From Tautonia plasticadhaerens (lineage in GTDB: Bacteria > Planctomycetota > Planctomycetia > Isosphaerales > Isosphaeraceae), in NCBI RefSeq assembly GCF_007752535.1, contig NZ_CP036426.1, positions 6,944,001-7,008,000 on the forward strand: 64,000 nt of DNA, written 5' to 3'. Positions 51,931-61,800 of this stretch are shown here, piece by piece. Numbering within the stretch: the first letter of the stretch is position 1; every line of letters starts with the position of its first letter. A program made the translations under genes and the position numbers. The notes beneath the pieces were generated by a model that saw only the letters and a program-made list of their open reading frames with translations, made no database searches and was not told the origin of the DNA.

Positions 51931-53241
51931 ATGGCCACACGAGCACCCCTGTCCCGCCGCTCGTTCTTGAGGGGCGTCGGCCTGTCGGGCGCCGCGATCC
52001 ATGTCGGCCTGCCGACCTTCGAGGCGATGCTGAACCCCAACGGGACGGCGTACGCGGCCAGGGCGGGCGTCGCGGCCGACCCGATCGAGACGCGCTTCGT
52101 CTACTGGTTCAACGGCAACGGCATCATCGAGAAATACTGGATCCCGCGTGAGGACGGGGCCGATTACGCGATGACCCCCTGCCTCCAGCCGCTCTCGCGG
52201 TTCCGGCAGGACATCCACGTCATCAGCGGCGTCGACAACCCGGCCGCCCGCCTGCCGGGCCCCGGCAACGGCCACCACAACTCGATGAGCGGACTGGTCT
52301 CGGGCGAGATGTTCTCGGGCCGAGGGGCGGGCGGCCCGTCGATCGACCAGGTCATCGCGGGGGAGATCGGCACGGAAAGCCGCTTCCGGTCGCTCCAGAT
52401 CGGCGTCTGCCAGGAGTCGTTCGGCGAGAGCATCCAGCGCAACATGAGCTGGGCCGGGCGCGACCGGCCGCTGCCGCCGGAGATGCTGCCGCACCGGCTG
52501 TTCGACCGCCTCTTCGGTTCCAGGGAGCCGTACTGGATCGAGCGCAAGAAGAGCATCCTCGACGCCGTCAGCGACGAGGCCCGGTCGCTGAAGTCGGCCC
52601 TCGGCTACGGCGACCAGCAGCGGCTCGACGAGTACCTGACGTCGGTCCGCAGCCTCGAGCGCTCGGTCGCGAGCCTGCCGCCGGAATATTCGAGCGTTGT
52701 CGAGCAGCCGCCCGAGGGTGGCGACCTGAAGGACTGGCCCCGGATCGCGAAGCTGCAGACCGACCTGCTCGTCCACGCGCTCGCGTCTCGGCAGACCAGG
52801 GTCGCCTCCTACATGCTCACCAAGTGTCAGGGGCTCTCACGCTTCCCCTGGCTCGGGTACACCTACGAGCGTCACCACGAATACACCCATGGGCGGGTCG
52901 AGTCGCCCGAGGGCCAGCGCATCATGCGCGACATCTGCCGCTGGCACGTCGAGGAGTTCGCCTACTTCCTCGCGAGGCTCGAGTCGATCCCCGAGGGCGA
53001 CGGTACTCTGCTCGATCACACCTGCGCCCTGCTCGTCCACGAGCATGCCGAGGCCAATTCCCACAAGAACGCCGGCCTGGCCATGATCCTCGCCGGCCAC
53101 GCCGGCAACATGAAGACCGGGATTCACACGAGGATGACCGGGACGGTCGGCGACCTCTACCTCACCCTCGCCGAGGAAGTCGTCGGCGCCCGGATCGGCA
53201 ACTTCCCGACGGGCGAGCAGAAGCTCTCCGAGATGGTCTGA
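51931..53241 (+). CDS. DUF1552 exported protein
   Basis: The 436-residue protein has a twin-arginine signal ([19 protein letters not shown]), so it is exported folded, which suggests a cofactor. The DUF1552 marks are [61 protein letters not shown] and [20 protein letters not shown]. The fold is related to the DUF1501/alkaline-phosphatase-like group, with His and Asp residues (HHNSM, EHAEAN) that may bind metal. It begins 3 bases after the DUF1592-type cytochrome gene, so the two are translationally linked and probably act together at the envelope. A hairpin follows 20 bases after its stop. Confidence 0.95.
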   Translation: MATRAPLSRRSFLRGVGLSGAAIHVGLPTFEAMLNPNGTAYAARAGVAADPIETRFVYWFNGNGIIEKYWIPREDGADYAMTPCLQPLSRFRQDIHVISGVDNPAARLPGPGNGHHNSMSGLVSGEMFSGRGAGGPSIDQVIAGEIGTESRFRSLQIGVCQESFGESIQRNMSWAGRDRPLPPEMLPHRLFDRLFGSREPYWIERKKSILDAVSDEARSLKSALGYGDQQRLDEYLTSVRSLERSVASLPPEYSSVVEQPPEGGDLKDWPRIAKLQTDLLVHALASRQTRVASYMLTKCQGLSRFPWLGYTYERHHEYTHGRVESPEGQRIMRDICRWHVEEFAYFLARLESIPEGDGTLLDHTCALLVHEHAEANSHKNAGLAMILAGHAGNMKTGIHTRMTGTVGDLYLTLAEEVVGARIGNFPTGEQKLSEMV

Positions 53242-53261
53242 CCCTCCGGACGATCCGATTT

Positions 53262-53289
53262 CCGTGGGCGGGGCGAGGCCCGCCCACGG
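53262..53289 (+). terminator. 11-bp hairpin after the DUF1552 gene
   Basis: CCGTGGGCGGG (53262-53272) pairs exactly with CCCGCCCACGG (53279-53289) around a 6-base loop, 20 bases after the stop at 53241. There is no T-run. It may also serve the minus-strand LRR gene ending at 53413. Confidence 0.6.
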
Positions 53290-53412
53290 GTATCCGGCCT
53301 TTGACCTGCGTCCCGATCGGTCCGATGCGCGGCCGGGTGGCAGAGGTCGTACATCGGACCCTCCGGCGCCGGAGGGTGCGGGCGGGGCCCCGGCCCTGGG
53401 GTCGAGGGCGCC

Positions 53413-54516
53413 TCATCCGCCTCGGCGATCCGACTCGGGCTCGATGATCACCGGAGCCTCCCACCAGCTCACCCGACACGACGGGAGGGCATCGCCGAGG
53501 GCATCGACCTCCTCCGGCGTGACGTCGATGCCACCGAGGAAGAGCTGCTCCAGGCCCGTCATCCCGGCGAGTTGGGCCACCCCCCGTGCCGAGAGGTTCG
53601 TCTCCTGCAGTTCGAGGGCCTCCAGGCCCTCCAGTTTCAGCAGCGCCGGGACGGCGGCATCGTCGATCCCCGGGGCGTTCCAGAGCTTTAGATGCCGCAG
53701 GTTCGGCAGCCCGGCCAGCGCCTCGATCCCCCGGGCGGTGACCTTCGTGCCGCTCAAGTCCAGCACGCGCAGATTGCTCAGTCGGGCCAGCTCCGCGACG
53801 CCCCGATCCGTGATGGTCGTCTCGGCGAGGTCGAGCTCCTCCAGCCGGCCGAGGTCCGCGATGTGGCCGACGTTGAAGTCCGTCACCGCGACGCTCCAGA
53901 GGCCCGAGTCCGTCCGCTGCCGGCCGGAGACGCTCAGCGACCGCAGGCCGGGTAGCGTCTTGAGCAGGGGGAGCGCGACGCCGCTCATCTTGTTGCCGCC
54001 GAAGGCGAGGGACTCGAGCCGATCGAGGCCCTCCAGCGCCTCGAAGAGGTCGTCGTTGACCCGGCTCTGGCCGACGTCCAGGGCCCGGAGCTTCGACATC
54101 CCCGAGACGTGCTCGAAGACCTCGCTGGTCACCTTCGTGCCGCGCACGTCCAGGATTTCGAGGTCCCTCCAGTGCTTCAGGTGCGCGATGCCGACGTCGG
54201 TGACGTACTCGGCGTAGTAGAGGTTGAGTCGCTTGACGTTCCGCAGCGGCGCCAGGAGTTCGAGCCCAAGATCCGTGACCTTCGTATATGACAGGTCGAT
54301 GTCCACCAACCCCGGCAGGCGGGCCAGGGTCTCCAGGTCGTGATCGGTCAGCCAGGCATTGCTCAGGTCGACGCCGATGATCGCGCCGCCGGCGTCGCGC
54401 TCGCAACGGGCCCCGAGCGCGGCGAGCCTCGCGGCCGGGTCTTCGTCGGCCGGTGCCGTCGGGGCGGCGAGGTGCGGGACGAGGAGGGCGATGACGGGTA
54501 GGACGAGGTAATTCAT
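53413..54516 (-). CDS. exported leucine-rich-repeat protein, one module
   Basis: The 367-residue protein has a signal peptide (MNYLVLPVIALLVPHLAAPT). It then has a planctomycete-type LRR solenoid of about twelve repeats of roughly 24 residues, for example VDLSNAWLTDHDLETLARLP, IDLSYTKVTDLGLELLAPLR, LDLAETTITDRGVAELARLS, LDLSGTKVTARGIEALAGLP and LELQETNLSARGVAQLAGMT. The C-terminal cap is VDALGDALPSCRVSWWE. LRRs of this kind bind proteins or glycans outside the cell. ATG 54516 starts the signal peptide; the ribosome site (GGATCGAGAA) is weak. It lies 38 bases after the larger LRR gene on the same strand and is likely its operon partner. Confidence 0.88.
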   Translation of the reverse strand: MNYLVLPVIALLVPHLAAPTAPADEDPAARLAALGARCERDAGGAIIGVDLSNAWLTDHDLETLARLPGLVDIDLSYTKVTDLGLELLAPLRNVKRLNLYYAEYVTDVGIAHLKHWRDLEILDVRGTKVTSEVFEHVSGMSKLRALDVGQSRVNDDLFEALEGLDRLESLAFGGNKMSGVALPLLKTLPGLRSLSVSGRQRTDSGLWSVAVTDFNVGHIADLGRLEELDLAETTITDRGVAELARLSNLRVLDLSGTKVTARGIEALAGLPNLRHLKLWNAPGIDDAAVPALLKLEGLEALELQETNLSARGVAQLAGMTGLEQLFLGGIDVTPEEVDALGDALPSCRVSWWEAPVIIEPESDRRGG

Positions 54517-54554
54517 CGGGTTCTCGATCCGTTGCGGCGTGACCCCGGGCCCGT

Positions 54555-56597
54555 TCAGCTCCGGCGGCGCTTGGGGTCGCTCGATCTGGGGTCGAAGATG
54601 ATCGTGCATTCCGGCACCGCCTCGCGAATCCGGCGGTAGCCGTCCTCGGTGATGAAAGTGTGGTACAGGTTGAGCTCGTCGAGGTTGCGGAACCGGGCTA
54701 ACCGAGGGGCGCTGGCGTCGGTGACGTGCGTGCTGTCGAGGCTGAGCCGGCGGAGGTCCGCCAGGCCGTCGAGGGCCTCCAGCCCCGCGTCGCCGACCTC
54801 CGTGTAGTCGAGGTTCAGGGAATTGAGCCGGGCGAAACCACCCACGATCGGCATGCTCTCGTCGCCGATCCTGGTCCGGATCAGCCCCAGTTCCTGGAGC
54901 CCCGAGAGGCGTCCCAGGTGTTGCATCGCGTCGTCGGTGATCCTCGTGTAGCCGAGCTGCAGGGCGGTGAGCCCCTCGAGCCGGGCCAGGTGGGGCATCC
55001 CCCGGTTGCCGACGTCGGTCCCCGCGAGGTCGAGCCGCCGCAGGTCCTCGAGCGATCCCAGCGCGGCCAGCCCGGCATCGGTCACGTCGGTGAAAGCCAG
55101 CCCGAGGTCCCGGAGCGTACCGATCCCCGAGAGATTCGCAAGCCCTTGATCGTCGATCGGGGCATCGGCCAGCTGCAGATCCTCGAGGGGGAGGTCCTGC
55201 AAGGCCGCGAGCCCGTGGCCGTGCAGTTCCGTGTGGGAGAGGACGAGCGTCCGCAGGCGATCGAGCCCGGCCAGGTGTTCGAGGCCCGAGTCGGAGATCA
55301 TGGTCCCGTCAAGGTCGAGCGTCTCCAGGTCGGTCAGGCCGGCAAGATGGCGCATGCCCAGGTCGCCGACCTCGGTCGACCGCAGGCACAGGGTGCGTAG
55401 GCGATCGAGCGCCGCCAGGTTCTCGAGCAGCTCGTCGGTCACGCTCGTCCCTTCCATGGAGATCTCGATCAGCCCGCCGTCCTCGACGACTGCCCGGCCG
55501 CCGATCGAGCGCACCCAATCGGCCACCGCCGCGTCGCCGCCGGCCACGAGCCGGTCCGCCCCCTCGGGGAGCTCGGGCCGCACCGAGGTGTCCTGGAACA
55601 TCAGGTTGCACATCGGGATCGCGTCGTGGAGCCGCTCGACGCCGGCGCGGGTCATCCGGGTGTACCGCAGGTCGACCGTCCTCAGGCCCTCCAGCCCCAT
55701 GAGCACGTCGACGGCCACGTTCGACACCCGGGTTCCGTACAGGTTCAGCTCCTCCAGGCCGGACATGGCCGCCAGGTGGCGGATGCCCTCATCTGTCAGG
55801 TCGACGCCCTGGAGGTTCAGCTTCTTCAGCTTCTTCAGCTCCCCGAGGTGCGCGACCCCGGCGTCGGAGATCTTCGTGCCGCCTAGATCCAGGTGCTCTA
55901 GGTTGACCAGGCCGCCGAGGTCCCGGAGCCCCTCGTCGCTGATCAGAGCATCCCGCAGCAGGAGTTGCCGCAGCCCCGACATGCCCCGCATCTGCTCGAG
56001 CCCCTCGTCGTCGACCGGGCAGTAGACCAGGTCGAGGGCCTCGAGGTTCGTGAACGGGGCCAGGTGGCGGCCCCTCACCTGGGTGTCCTCGAGGCTCAGC
56101 CGCCGGAGGGTCGGGCCGAGCGGCGCGATCGCTTCGATCCCCTCGTCGTTGAACTTGATCGATTCGAGATAAGTATAGCTGAACCTGAGTTCTTCGAGGC
56201 TGTTCAGGCCCGCGAGGTGGCGCAGCTCCCCGCTGTAGTCGATGCGGGCGCCGGCGCTCGGATTCCACATCGGCCCCGGCAGGTCGAGGAACCTCAGGCG
56301 CGTCAGGCCGGTCAGCCGCTGCAGGTCGGGCGGCAGGATGTTCGTCCCGACGAGGTCCACCCGCTCCAGTTGGAACTCGTCGGCCGGCAGTCGCGTCACG
56401 TCCCGGATGCGCCCGGCCTGCCCCTCGATGCCGACCGATCCGCCCATCAGGATCACCCATTCGGCGACTTGGCGGTCCGACTCCTCGGCGCGGGACGCCG
56501 GCGCGGATGTGGATGGGCGGGGACTGGCGACGACCGCCAGGGCCGCGAACCAGATCAACCCGACACGCCATCTTCGATCGAGTTTCATGCCGTTCAT
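54555..56597 (-). CDS. exported leucine-rich-repeat protein, two modules
   Basis: The 680-residue protein has a signal peptide (VGLIWFAALAVVASPRPSTS). Two similar LRR modules follow. Module 1 begins at VAEWVILMGGSV (about residue 44) and ends in the cap VERLHDAIPMCNLMF (about 320-334). Module 2 begins at VADWVRSIGGRAV (about 358) and ends YRRIREAVPECTIIFD near the C-terminus. Repeats include LDLGGTKISDAGVAHLGELK, LNLQGVDLTDEGIRHLAAMS, LDLAGTDVGNRGMPHLARLE and LQLGYTRITDDAMQHLGRLS. It probably is an exported binding protein. Two close ATGs (56597 and 56588) are possible starts; neither has a strong ribosome site. It is the first gene of a two-gene LRR operon. Confidence 0.88.
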   Translation of the reverse strand: MNGMKLDRRWRVGLIWFAALAVVASPRPSTSAPASRAEESDRQVAEWVILMGGSVGIEGQAGRIRDVTRLPADEFQLERVDLVGTNILPPDLQRLTGLTRLRFLDLPGPMWNPSAGARIDYSGELRHLAGLNSLEELRFSYTYLESIKFNDEGIEAIAPLGPTLRRLSLEDTQVRGRHLAPFTNLEALDLVYCPVDDEGLEQMRGMSGLRQLLLRDALISDEGLRDLGGLVNLEHLDLGGTKISDAGVAHLGELKKLKKLNLQGVDLTDEGIRHLAAMSGLEELNLYGTRVSNVAVDVLMGLEGLRTVDLRYTRMTRAGVERLHDAIPMCNLMFQDTSVRPELPEGADRLVAGGDAAVADWVRSIGGRAVVEDGGLIEISMEGTSVTDELLENLAALDRLRTLCLRSTEVGDLGMRHLAGLTDLETLDLDGTMISDSGLEHLAGLDRLRTLVLSHTELHGHGLAALQDLPLEDLQLADAPIDDQGLANLSGIGTLRDLGLAFTDVTDAGLAALGSLEDLRRLDLAGTDVGNRGMPHLARLEGLTALQLGYTRITDDAMQHLGRLSGLQELGLIRTRIGDESMPIVGGFARLNSLNLDYTEVGDAGLEALDGLADLRRLSLDSTHVTDASAPRLARFRNLDELNLYHTFITEDGYRRIREAVPECTIIFDPRSSDPKRRRS

Positions 56598-56831
56598 CGG
56601 TATGCCGGAAGTCGAGGGTGATCGGCTCGAATGCGACGGGCTCGCCGGACGGCCGCAAGGCCCAGGAATACGCGGCGACCATTCGCCCGGGTCGCCTCGC
56701 ATCGTAGCGCCCCGCGACGACCCAGGCTAGGCATTCTCGGGACGACATGCCAGGGGTTCGGCCCCCTCGGGCGACGCGAGGCCCGAGGGTGACCGGCCCG
56801 GATCTGATCGAGGGATGAAAATATCTCCGCG

Positions 56832-57786
56832 TTAAGTAACTATCTCAATACCGTCATGCGGCCCTGATCCGGTGGAGCCTCCGGTACCAGAGCAGGCCGC
56901 AGGCCGGTTGGATCAGGCCGAGGGAGTTCTCGTGATGCTTGTCGTAGCGGACCAGCAGCCCCCGACACTTCGACAGCCAGGCCAGCGTCCGCTCCACCAC
57001 CCAGCGGCGGGCCTTCCGCCGGCCCGGCCGCCGCTCCGGGCGGGGTCCGCCACGGGCCGGACGGATGTGGGGGACATACCCATGCCCCTCGGCCACCCCA
57101 CGAGCCGGTCCGTTGTCATACCCGGCGTCCAGGCACAGGTGCTGCTCGACCTGCTCGGGGTCGGGCCGCTCGGTCACCACCGCACGGATCGTCGCCTCCA
57201 GCAGCGTGAAGTCCGGGGCGTTGGCCCCGGCGATGACCACGCCCAGCGGCCCGCCGTCGCCCTCGACCAGCAGGCCCTGCTTGGTCCCCGGCTTGGCCCG
57301 GTCGGTCGGGTCGGGGCCCGTCTGTTTCCCCCCCGAACCGGGCCTTGCCCGGCCGCCCGGCGGCCGCCTGCCACCGCCATTGGACCTCGCCCAGCTCGTC
57401 GCACTCCTCGACCAGCAGGGCCCGGATCCGCTCGAAGACCCCGTGGCGGCACCGCCGCTGGAACCAGCGGTGCACCGGGCTGTCGTCGCCATACTCCCTG
57501 GGCAGCGTGTGCCACTGGCAGCCGCTGCGGGGGCGGAAGATGATGCCGTCGAAGGCCGCCCGCCAGTCGATCCGGCCCCGGCCGCCGTGCTCCTCGGGCG
57601 GCGGCGGGGCGTCTTCGAGCAGGATCGGCTCGATCCGCTCCCAGAGGGCGTCGGGCACCTCCCAGATGGTCTCCAGCGGCTTGACCCCTCGACATTCCCG
57701 TCCCATGGCTGCGTCTCCTGTGGGGGTCGTCCTGTCACCTCAAGGTACGCAGTTGGTTCGGGTTAGGTTCTGAGATAGATTCTTAA
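56832..57786 (-). mobile_element. IS5-family insertion sequence
   Basis: The transposase gene lies between inverted repeats that match at 14 of 16 bases: TTAAGTAACTATCTCA (56832-56847), and 57771-57786, which reads TTAAGAATCTATCTCA on the minus strand. ACC follows two bases further in at both ends. TTA at the two outer ends could be a 3-base target duplication. Confidence 0.75.
56854..57706 (-). CDS. IS5-family transposase, two frames joined at a G7 run
   Basis: The first frame (from ATG 57706, AGGAG upstream) encodes IWEVPDALWERIEPILLEDA, IDWRAAFDGIIFRPRSGCQW, HTLPREYGDDSPVHRWFQRR and GKARFGG. It then runs out of frame at the G-run 57334-57328 (seven Gs followed by AAAC). The second frame continues KQTGPDPTDRAKPGTKQGLL, VEGDGGPLGVVIAGANAPDF, HLCLDAGYDN, RRWVVERTLAWLSKCRGLLV and LLWYRRLHRIRAA to the stop at 56854. 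The joined protein is about 280 residues, normal for the IS5 group with the DDE residues in DPTDR, DAGYDN and VVERTLAW. It needs a +1 shift, or six Gs. Programmed or slippage frameshift is known in this family; a mutation is equally possible. Confidence 0.82.
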
Positions 57787-58149
57787 AAGTCTTCATGGGA
57801 AGAGACACGGTCCCAGGGCCGGCGAATCATCAGCACCTATCGTGCCAGTGACCGGCAGGGCGAGCGCGGTACGCCCAGATCGCGCGAATCCTACGAGGCT
57901 CGACGCAACTCCTCGACACTCGTGCTCTATGTCCTTTGGACGCTTCATCCGCCCGAGGAGTTCGACAGCTCACTGACATCTCCGGACGCGTCGCCTGGCA
58001 AGCATGGCATCTACCACGCCGGATGAGGTGCCCGATCCTTCGAGTTCTCCGTTCCTCCGACCCGGTATTCGCCACATCACTCGTGCCGAATGCGCCTAGC
58101 GGCGATCGGGGCCCGTCCCATTCCTTGAGACCGATCGCCGCCGGCTCGC

Positions 58150-58525
58150 TGGCGGCGCCGGGTGTCCTGGACCGCCTGCGGAAATCTCGCCCTTGTACGG
58201 ATCGCCCAGGAGCACACCCTGCCCGCGTTTCCCGATCCGGTAGAGGTCCGGGCCAGCCCGCAAGTCGATGGCCTTGAAGTCGAGCGAGTCGTCGAAACCC
58301 ATCTCGACTCTCTCTGGCTCACCGACCAAGACCGACCGGCTCGTGGCCCGCGTCCTGACCCTGCGAAAGTTCGTGTGGCGTGGACGCGAAGCACCCCGCG
58401 GCGAGTTCGAACGACCGGAGCCGTACCGCGTGGTGGTACGCCTGGGTCGCGAGGATAAGCTCATCGTCGTCGGTCTCCGCCGCGATCTCGGCGAGCTCTC
58501 TGGAGACCGTCTCGGTCGACCACAC
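58150..58525 (-). pseudogene. unrecognised small gene remnant
   Basis: On the minus strand one frame gives VSRELAEIAAETDDDELILA and TQAYHHAVRLRSFELAAG (58525 to about 58390). A second frame then gives LVGEPERVEMGFDDSLDFKA with IDLRAGPDLYRIGKRGQGVL (about 58345 to 58200). Both look like real protein, and they join only if a frameshift near 58380 is allowed. I do not recognise the family. The remaining stretch between the IS5 element and here (57787-58149) holds nothing I can name. Confidence 0.35.
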
Positions 58526-58533
58526 CGAAATGA

Positions 58534-58545
58534 TTAATATATTAA
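58534..58545. repeat. 12-bp AT palindrome in an AT island
   Basis: TTAATATATTAA is a perfect palindrome in the AT-rich patch 58529-58556, about 310 bases upstream of the PVC haem gene. It may mark a promoter or a regulator-binding site. Confidence 0.35.
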
Positions 58546-58837
58546 CATTTTATCTCCCATGGATAACGACGGCCGCCGAACGTTCAGACGCGCACCAGAC
58601 GGGAGGAGGCCCCATCAACTCCACGGCGGACCGCGTCGTCTCCCCACCGCGAGGGCCGGTCCGGAGTCGCCCCTCCGGCCCGGACGTCGGCCGGGATGGG
58701 CCCTTGAGGTCGGCCGGCAGCGCCAAGTAGAGTGGTCCTGCACGCCGGGGATGCCGCCCCGGCCTCCCGGTTCGGGCGAGGCCCCGCTGGCGATGCGTCC
58801 GGCCCGGGCGCCGGGCCCGGGACGGGAATCGAGCGGC

Positions 58838-58843
58838 AGGAGG
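58838..58843 (+). promoter_or_regulatory. strong ribosome-binding site fixing a GTG start
   Basis: AGGAGG lies 9 bases before GTG 58853, which begins a signal-peptide-like sequence. ATGs further upstream in the same frame lead into Arg/Pro-rich shadow sequence. Confidence 0.6.
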
Positions 58844-58852
58844 CGTGGGCCC

Positions 58853-61800
58853 GTGACACAGACCCGCGGATGGCCGGGCCGAGTCCTCCTCGCCGGATCG
58901 CTCCTGGCGTGGGCGACGGGCCCGGCACCGACGGCTGCGGGGGCCCCAGACCTGCCGCGCCCTCCGGCCGGTTGGCGCCTGGAGGTGGTGCTGGGGTCGC
59001 CGCGCCTGAGGCACCCGTCGGTCGTCTGCTGCGCCCCGGACGGGCGGGTCTTCGTCGCCGAGGACCCGATGGACATCAGCGCGCCGCGGGCGGACCTGCG
59101 GCAGGGCCGAATCCTCTGCCTCCACCCCGACGGCCGCGTCACGACGTTCGCCGACCGACTCCACGCCGTCTTCGGGATGCAATACATCGACGGTCGGCTG
59201 CTGGTCCTCCACAACCCCGAGTTCTGCGCCTTCACCGACGGCGGAGACGAGGCGCGAGATAAGCGGATCCTCATCGCCAGCACCAACCCGAATCCCTGGG
59301 CGCTGGACTGGAACGACCACGTCCCGGCGAATTCCCGGCTGGCCATGGACGGCTACCTCTACGTGGCCGTCGGCGACAAGGGCGTCTACGGGGCGGTGGG
59401 CACCGACGGTAGGCGGGTGGACCTGTACGGCGGCGGCGTCCTCCGGCTGCGGCCCGACGGCACCGACCTGGAGGTCTACTGCACGGGCGTCCGCAACATC
59501 CTCGACGTGGCCCTCGACGCCGAGGACGAGATCTTCACCTACGACAACACCGACGAGCACGACTGGATGTCCCGCCTGACCCACATGGTCGACGGCGGCG
59601 AGTACGGCTATCCGTTCGACTTCGTGCCGCGGCGTCCTTATACGCTCTGGATGATGGCCGACTACGGCGGCGGGGCGGCCACCGGGGCACTCTGCTACAC
59701 CGAAGACGCCCTGCCCGCCGAGTACCGAGGCAACCTGTTCCTGGCCGACTTCGGCAAGCGGCAGGTCCTGCGGGTCGTCCCGCGGCGCGACGGGGCGACG
59801 TTCCGGGCCGACTCGAGGTCGGACGTCTTCTCGGACCCGCCCGGCGACTTCCGCCCGGTCGGGATCGCGGTCGCGCCCGACGGCCTGGGCCTCTACATCT
59901 GCGACTGGCAGCACGCCGACACCAAGGAGGCGGTCTCGGTCGGTCGCCTGCTGCGATTGACGTACACCGGCCCGAGTCATGCCCGCACCAGGCCCTCCTG
60001 GTTCCTCGACGCCGCGTGCGGGCGGCCCTGCCGGGCGAGCCTCGACGAGCTGGTCGTCGCCCTGTCGCATCCCGCCCGATCGGTCCGGGAGGTCGCCCAG
60101 CGGCGACTGGCCGAGCGGGGCACGGGGGCGGTCGCCGCCTTGGTCCGGCTGCTGGGAGACGTCGACGCCCCCGCCCCGGCGCGGTGGCACGCCCTCTGGG
60201 CGCTCGACGCCATCGACGGCGGGGTCGCCGGCCGCTCGGCGATCCTCGCGGCCGTGGCCGATGGCGAGCCGAGCGTCCGCCGGCAGGCCCTCCGCCAGCT
60301 CGGCACCCGGCGCGTCCGGGAGGCGGGGGCCGTGGCGCGGGATCGGCTCCGCGACGCCGACGCCGGCGTCCGCTTCCGGGCCGCCGCCGCGCTCGGCCGC
60401 ATCGGCGACGCGGCCGCCGTCCCGGCGTTGATCGAGGCCCTCGACGAGGCGGACGCGTTCGCCCGGTACGCGGCCTTCACCGCGTTGAACCGGATCGGGC
60501 GGGCCGACCCGGCCGCCTGGCCGGCGATCGCCGCCGGGCTCGTCCACCCCCGGCCGATCGTCCGCGACGGGGTCGGCTTGGCCCTTCGCGAGACGCACGA
60601 TCCGGCGCTCGCCGATGCCCTGGCCGGCCTCTCGCGCGACCGTCAGGCACCAGCCCAGGCGAGGGCCCGGGCGTTGCGGCTGCTGGCCGCGGTCCACCGC
60701 CGCCGACCGGCCTGGAAGGGCGAGTGGTGGGCCTACCACCCGGCGCTGACCAGGCCGCCCGCCAAGTCGGAAGCCTGGGACGGGACGCCCACGGTCCTGG
60801 CCGCCCTCCGCGAGGGGGTCGCGGACCCCGATCCCGGCGCCCGGCTCGCGGGCGTGGACGGGCTGCGCGACGCGGGGGCGACCGACGTCGCGGCCGAGCT
60901 GCGCTCCCGCTTCCCCGGCGAGGACGATCCGGGCGTCCGCCGGGCCCTGCTCGCGGCGCTGGGAGCCTTCCGGGACGAGGGGTCGCGCGGGCTGATCGCG
61001 GCGGTCCTGCGCGACCCGCGGACCGGGCCCGGGCTGGCGGCCGAGGCGATCGATGCCGCCGGCCGGGTCGGGGGCGAGGACGTGGCCGAGGCCGTCCGCG
61101 GGCTCCTGGGGCGTCGGCCGGGCGACCCGTCCTTCCGGGTCGCGGCCATCGACGCCCTCGGGCGGCTGGGGCACGCCCCCGCGGCGGCCGAGCTGGAGGC
61201 GATCGCCGGGGGCGGCGGCGACGCCGGGATCGCGGCCTGCGAGGCCCTCGCGGCCATCGGCGGCGACGCCGGCCGGGACGCCTTGCTCCGGCTCGCCGAC
61301 CGGCCCGAGTTGGAGGTCCGACGGGGTGCGGTCGCCGCGCTCGGCCGCCTCGGGCCAGGCCAGGCCTTGCCCCGACTCCTGGCCGCGTCCCGCGACCCCG
61401 AGACGCGGTCGACGGCCCTGTCGGCCCTCACCCGGATGCCCGATGCCCGCGCGCTCGACGCCTACCTGGAGGGGCTCGGCGGCCGGGACGCCAGCCTCCG
61501 CGAGGCGTGCGCGCGGGCGATTGCCCGCATCCGCGACGAGGCCCTGCCCCGGGTCGAGGCGCAGGCCGACCGGCTCCCGCCCGCCGTCGTCCGACGGCTC
61601 CGACGCGTCTATGAGGGTCACGCCGAGGCCGCTCGGGGCCGTCTCTTCGCCGTCGACGCGGAAGTCCCCCCGCCCGAGGAATATGAGGCCTATGCCCGCG
61701 ACCACACCGGCGACCCGGCCCGGGGCCGCGCCCTCTTCCACGACCGCGACGGGCCCGGCTGCGTCAAGTGCCACCGGGTCGGCGGGGCGGGCGGCGACGT

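Noticed and set aside
56804-56830. AT-rich patch left of the IS5 element as a promoter
   Set aside because: It abuts the element's inverted repeat and has no hexamer pair with acceptable spacing toward a gene.
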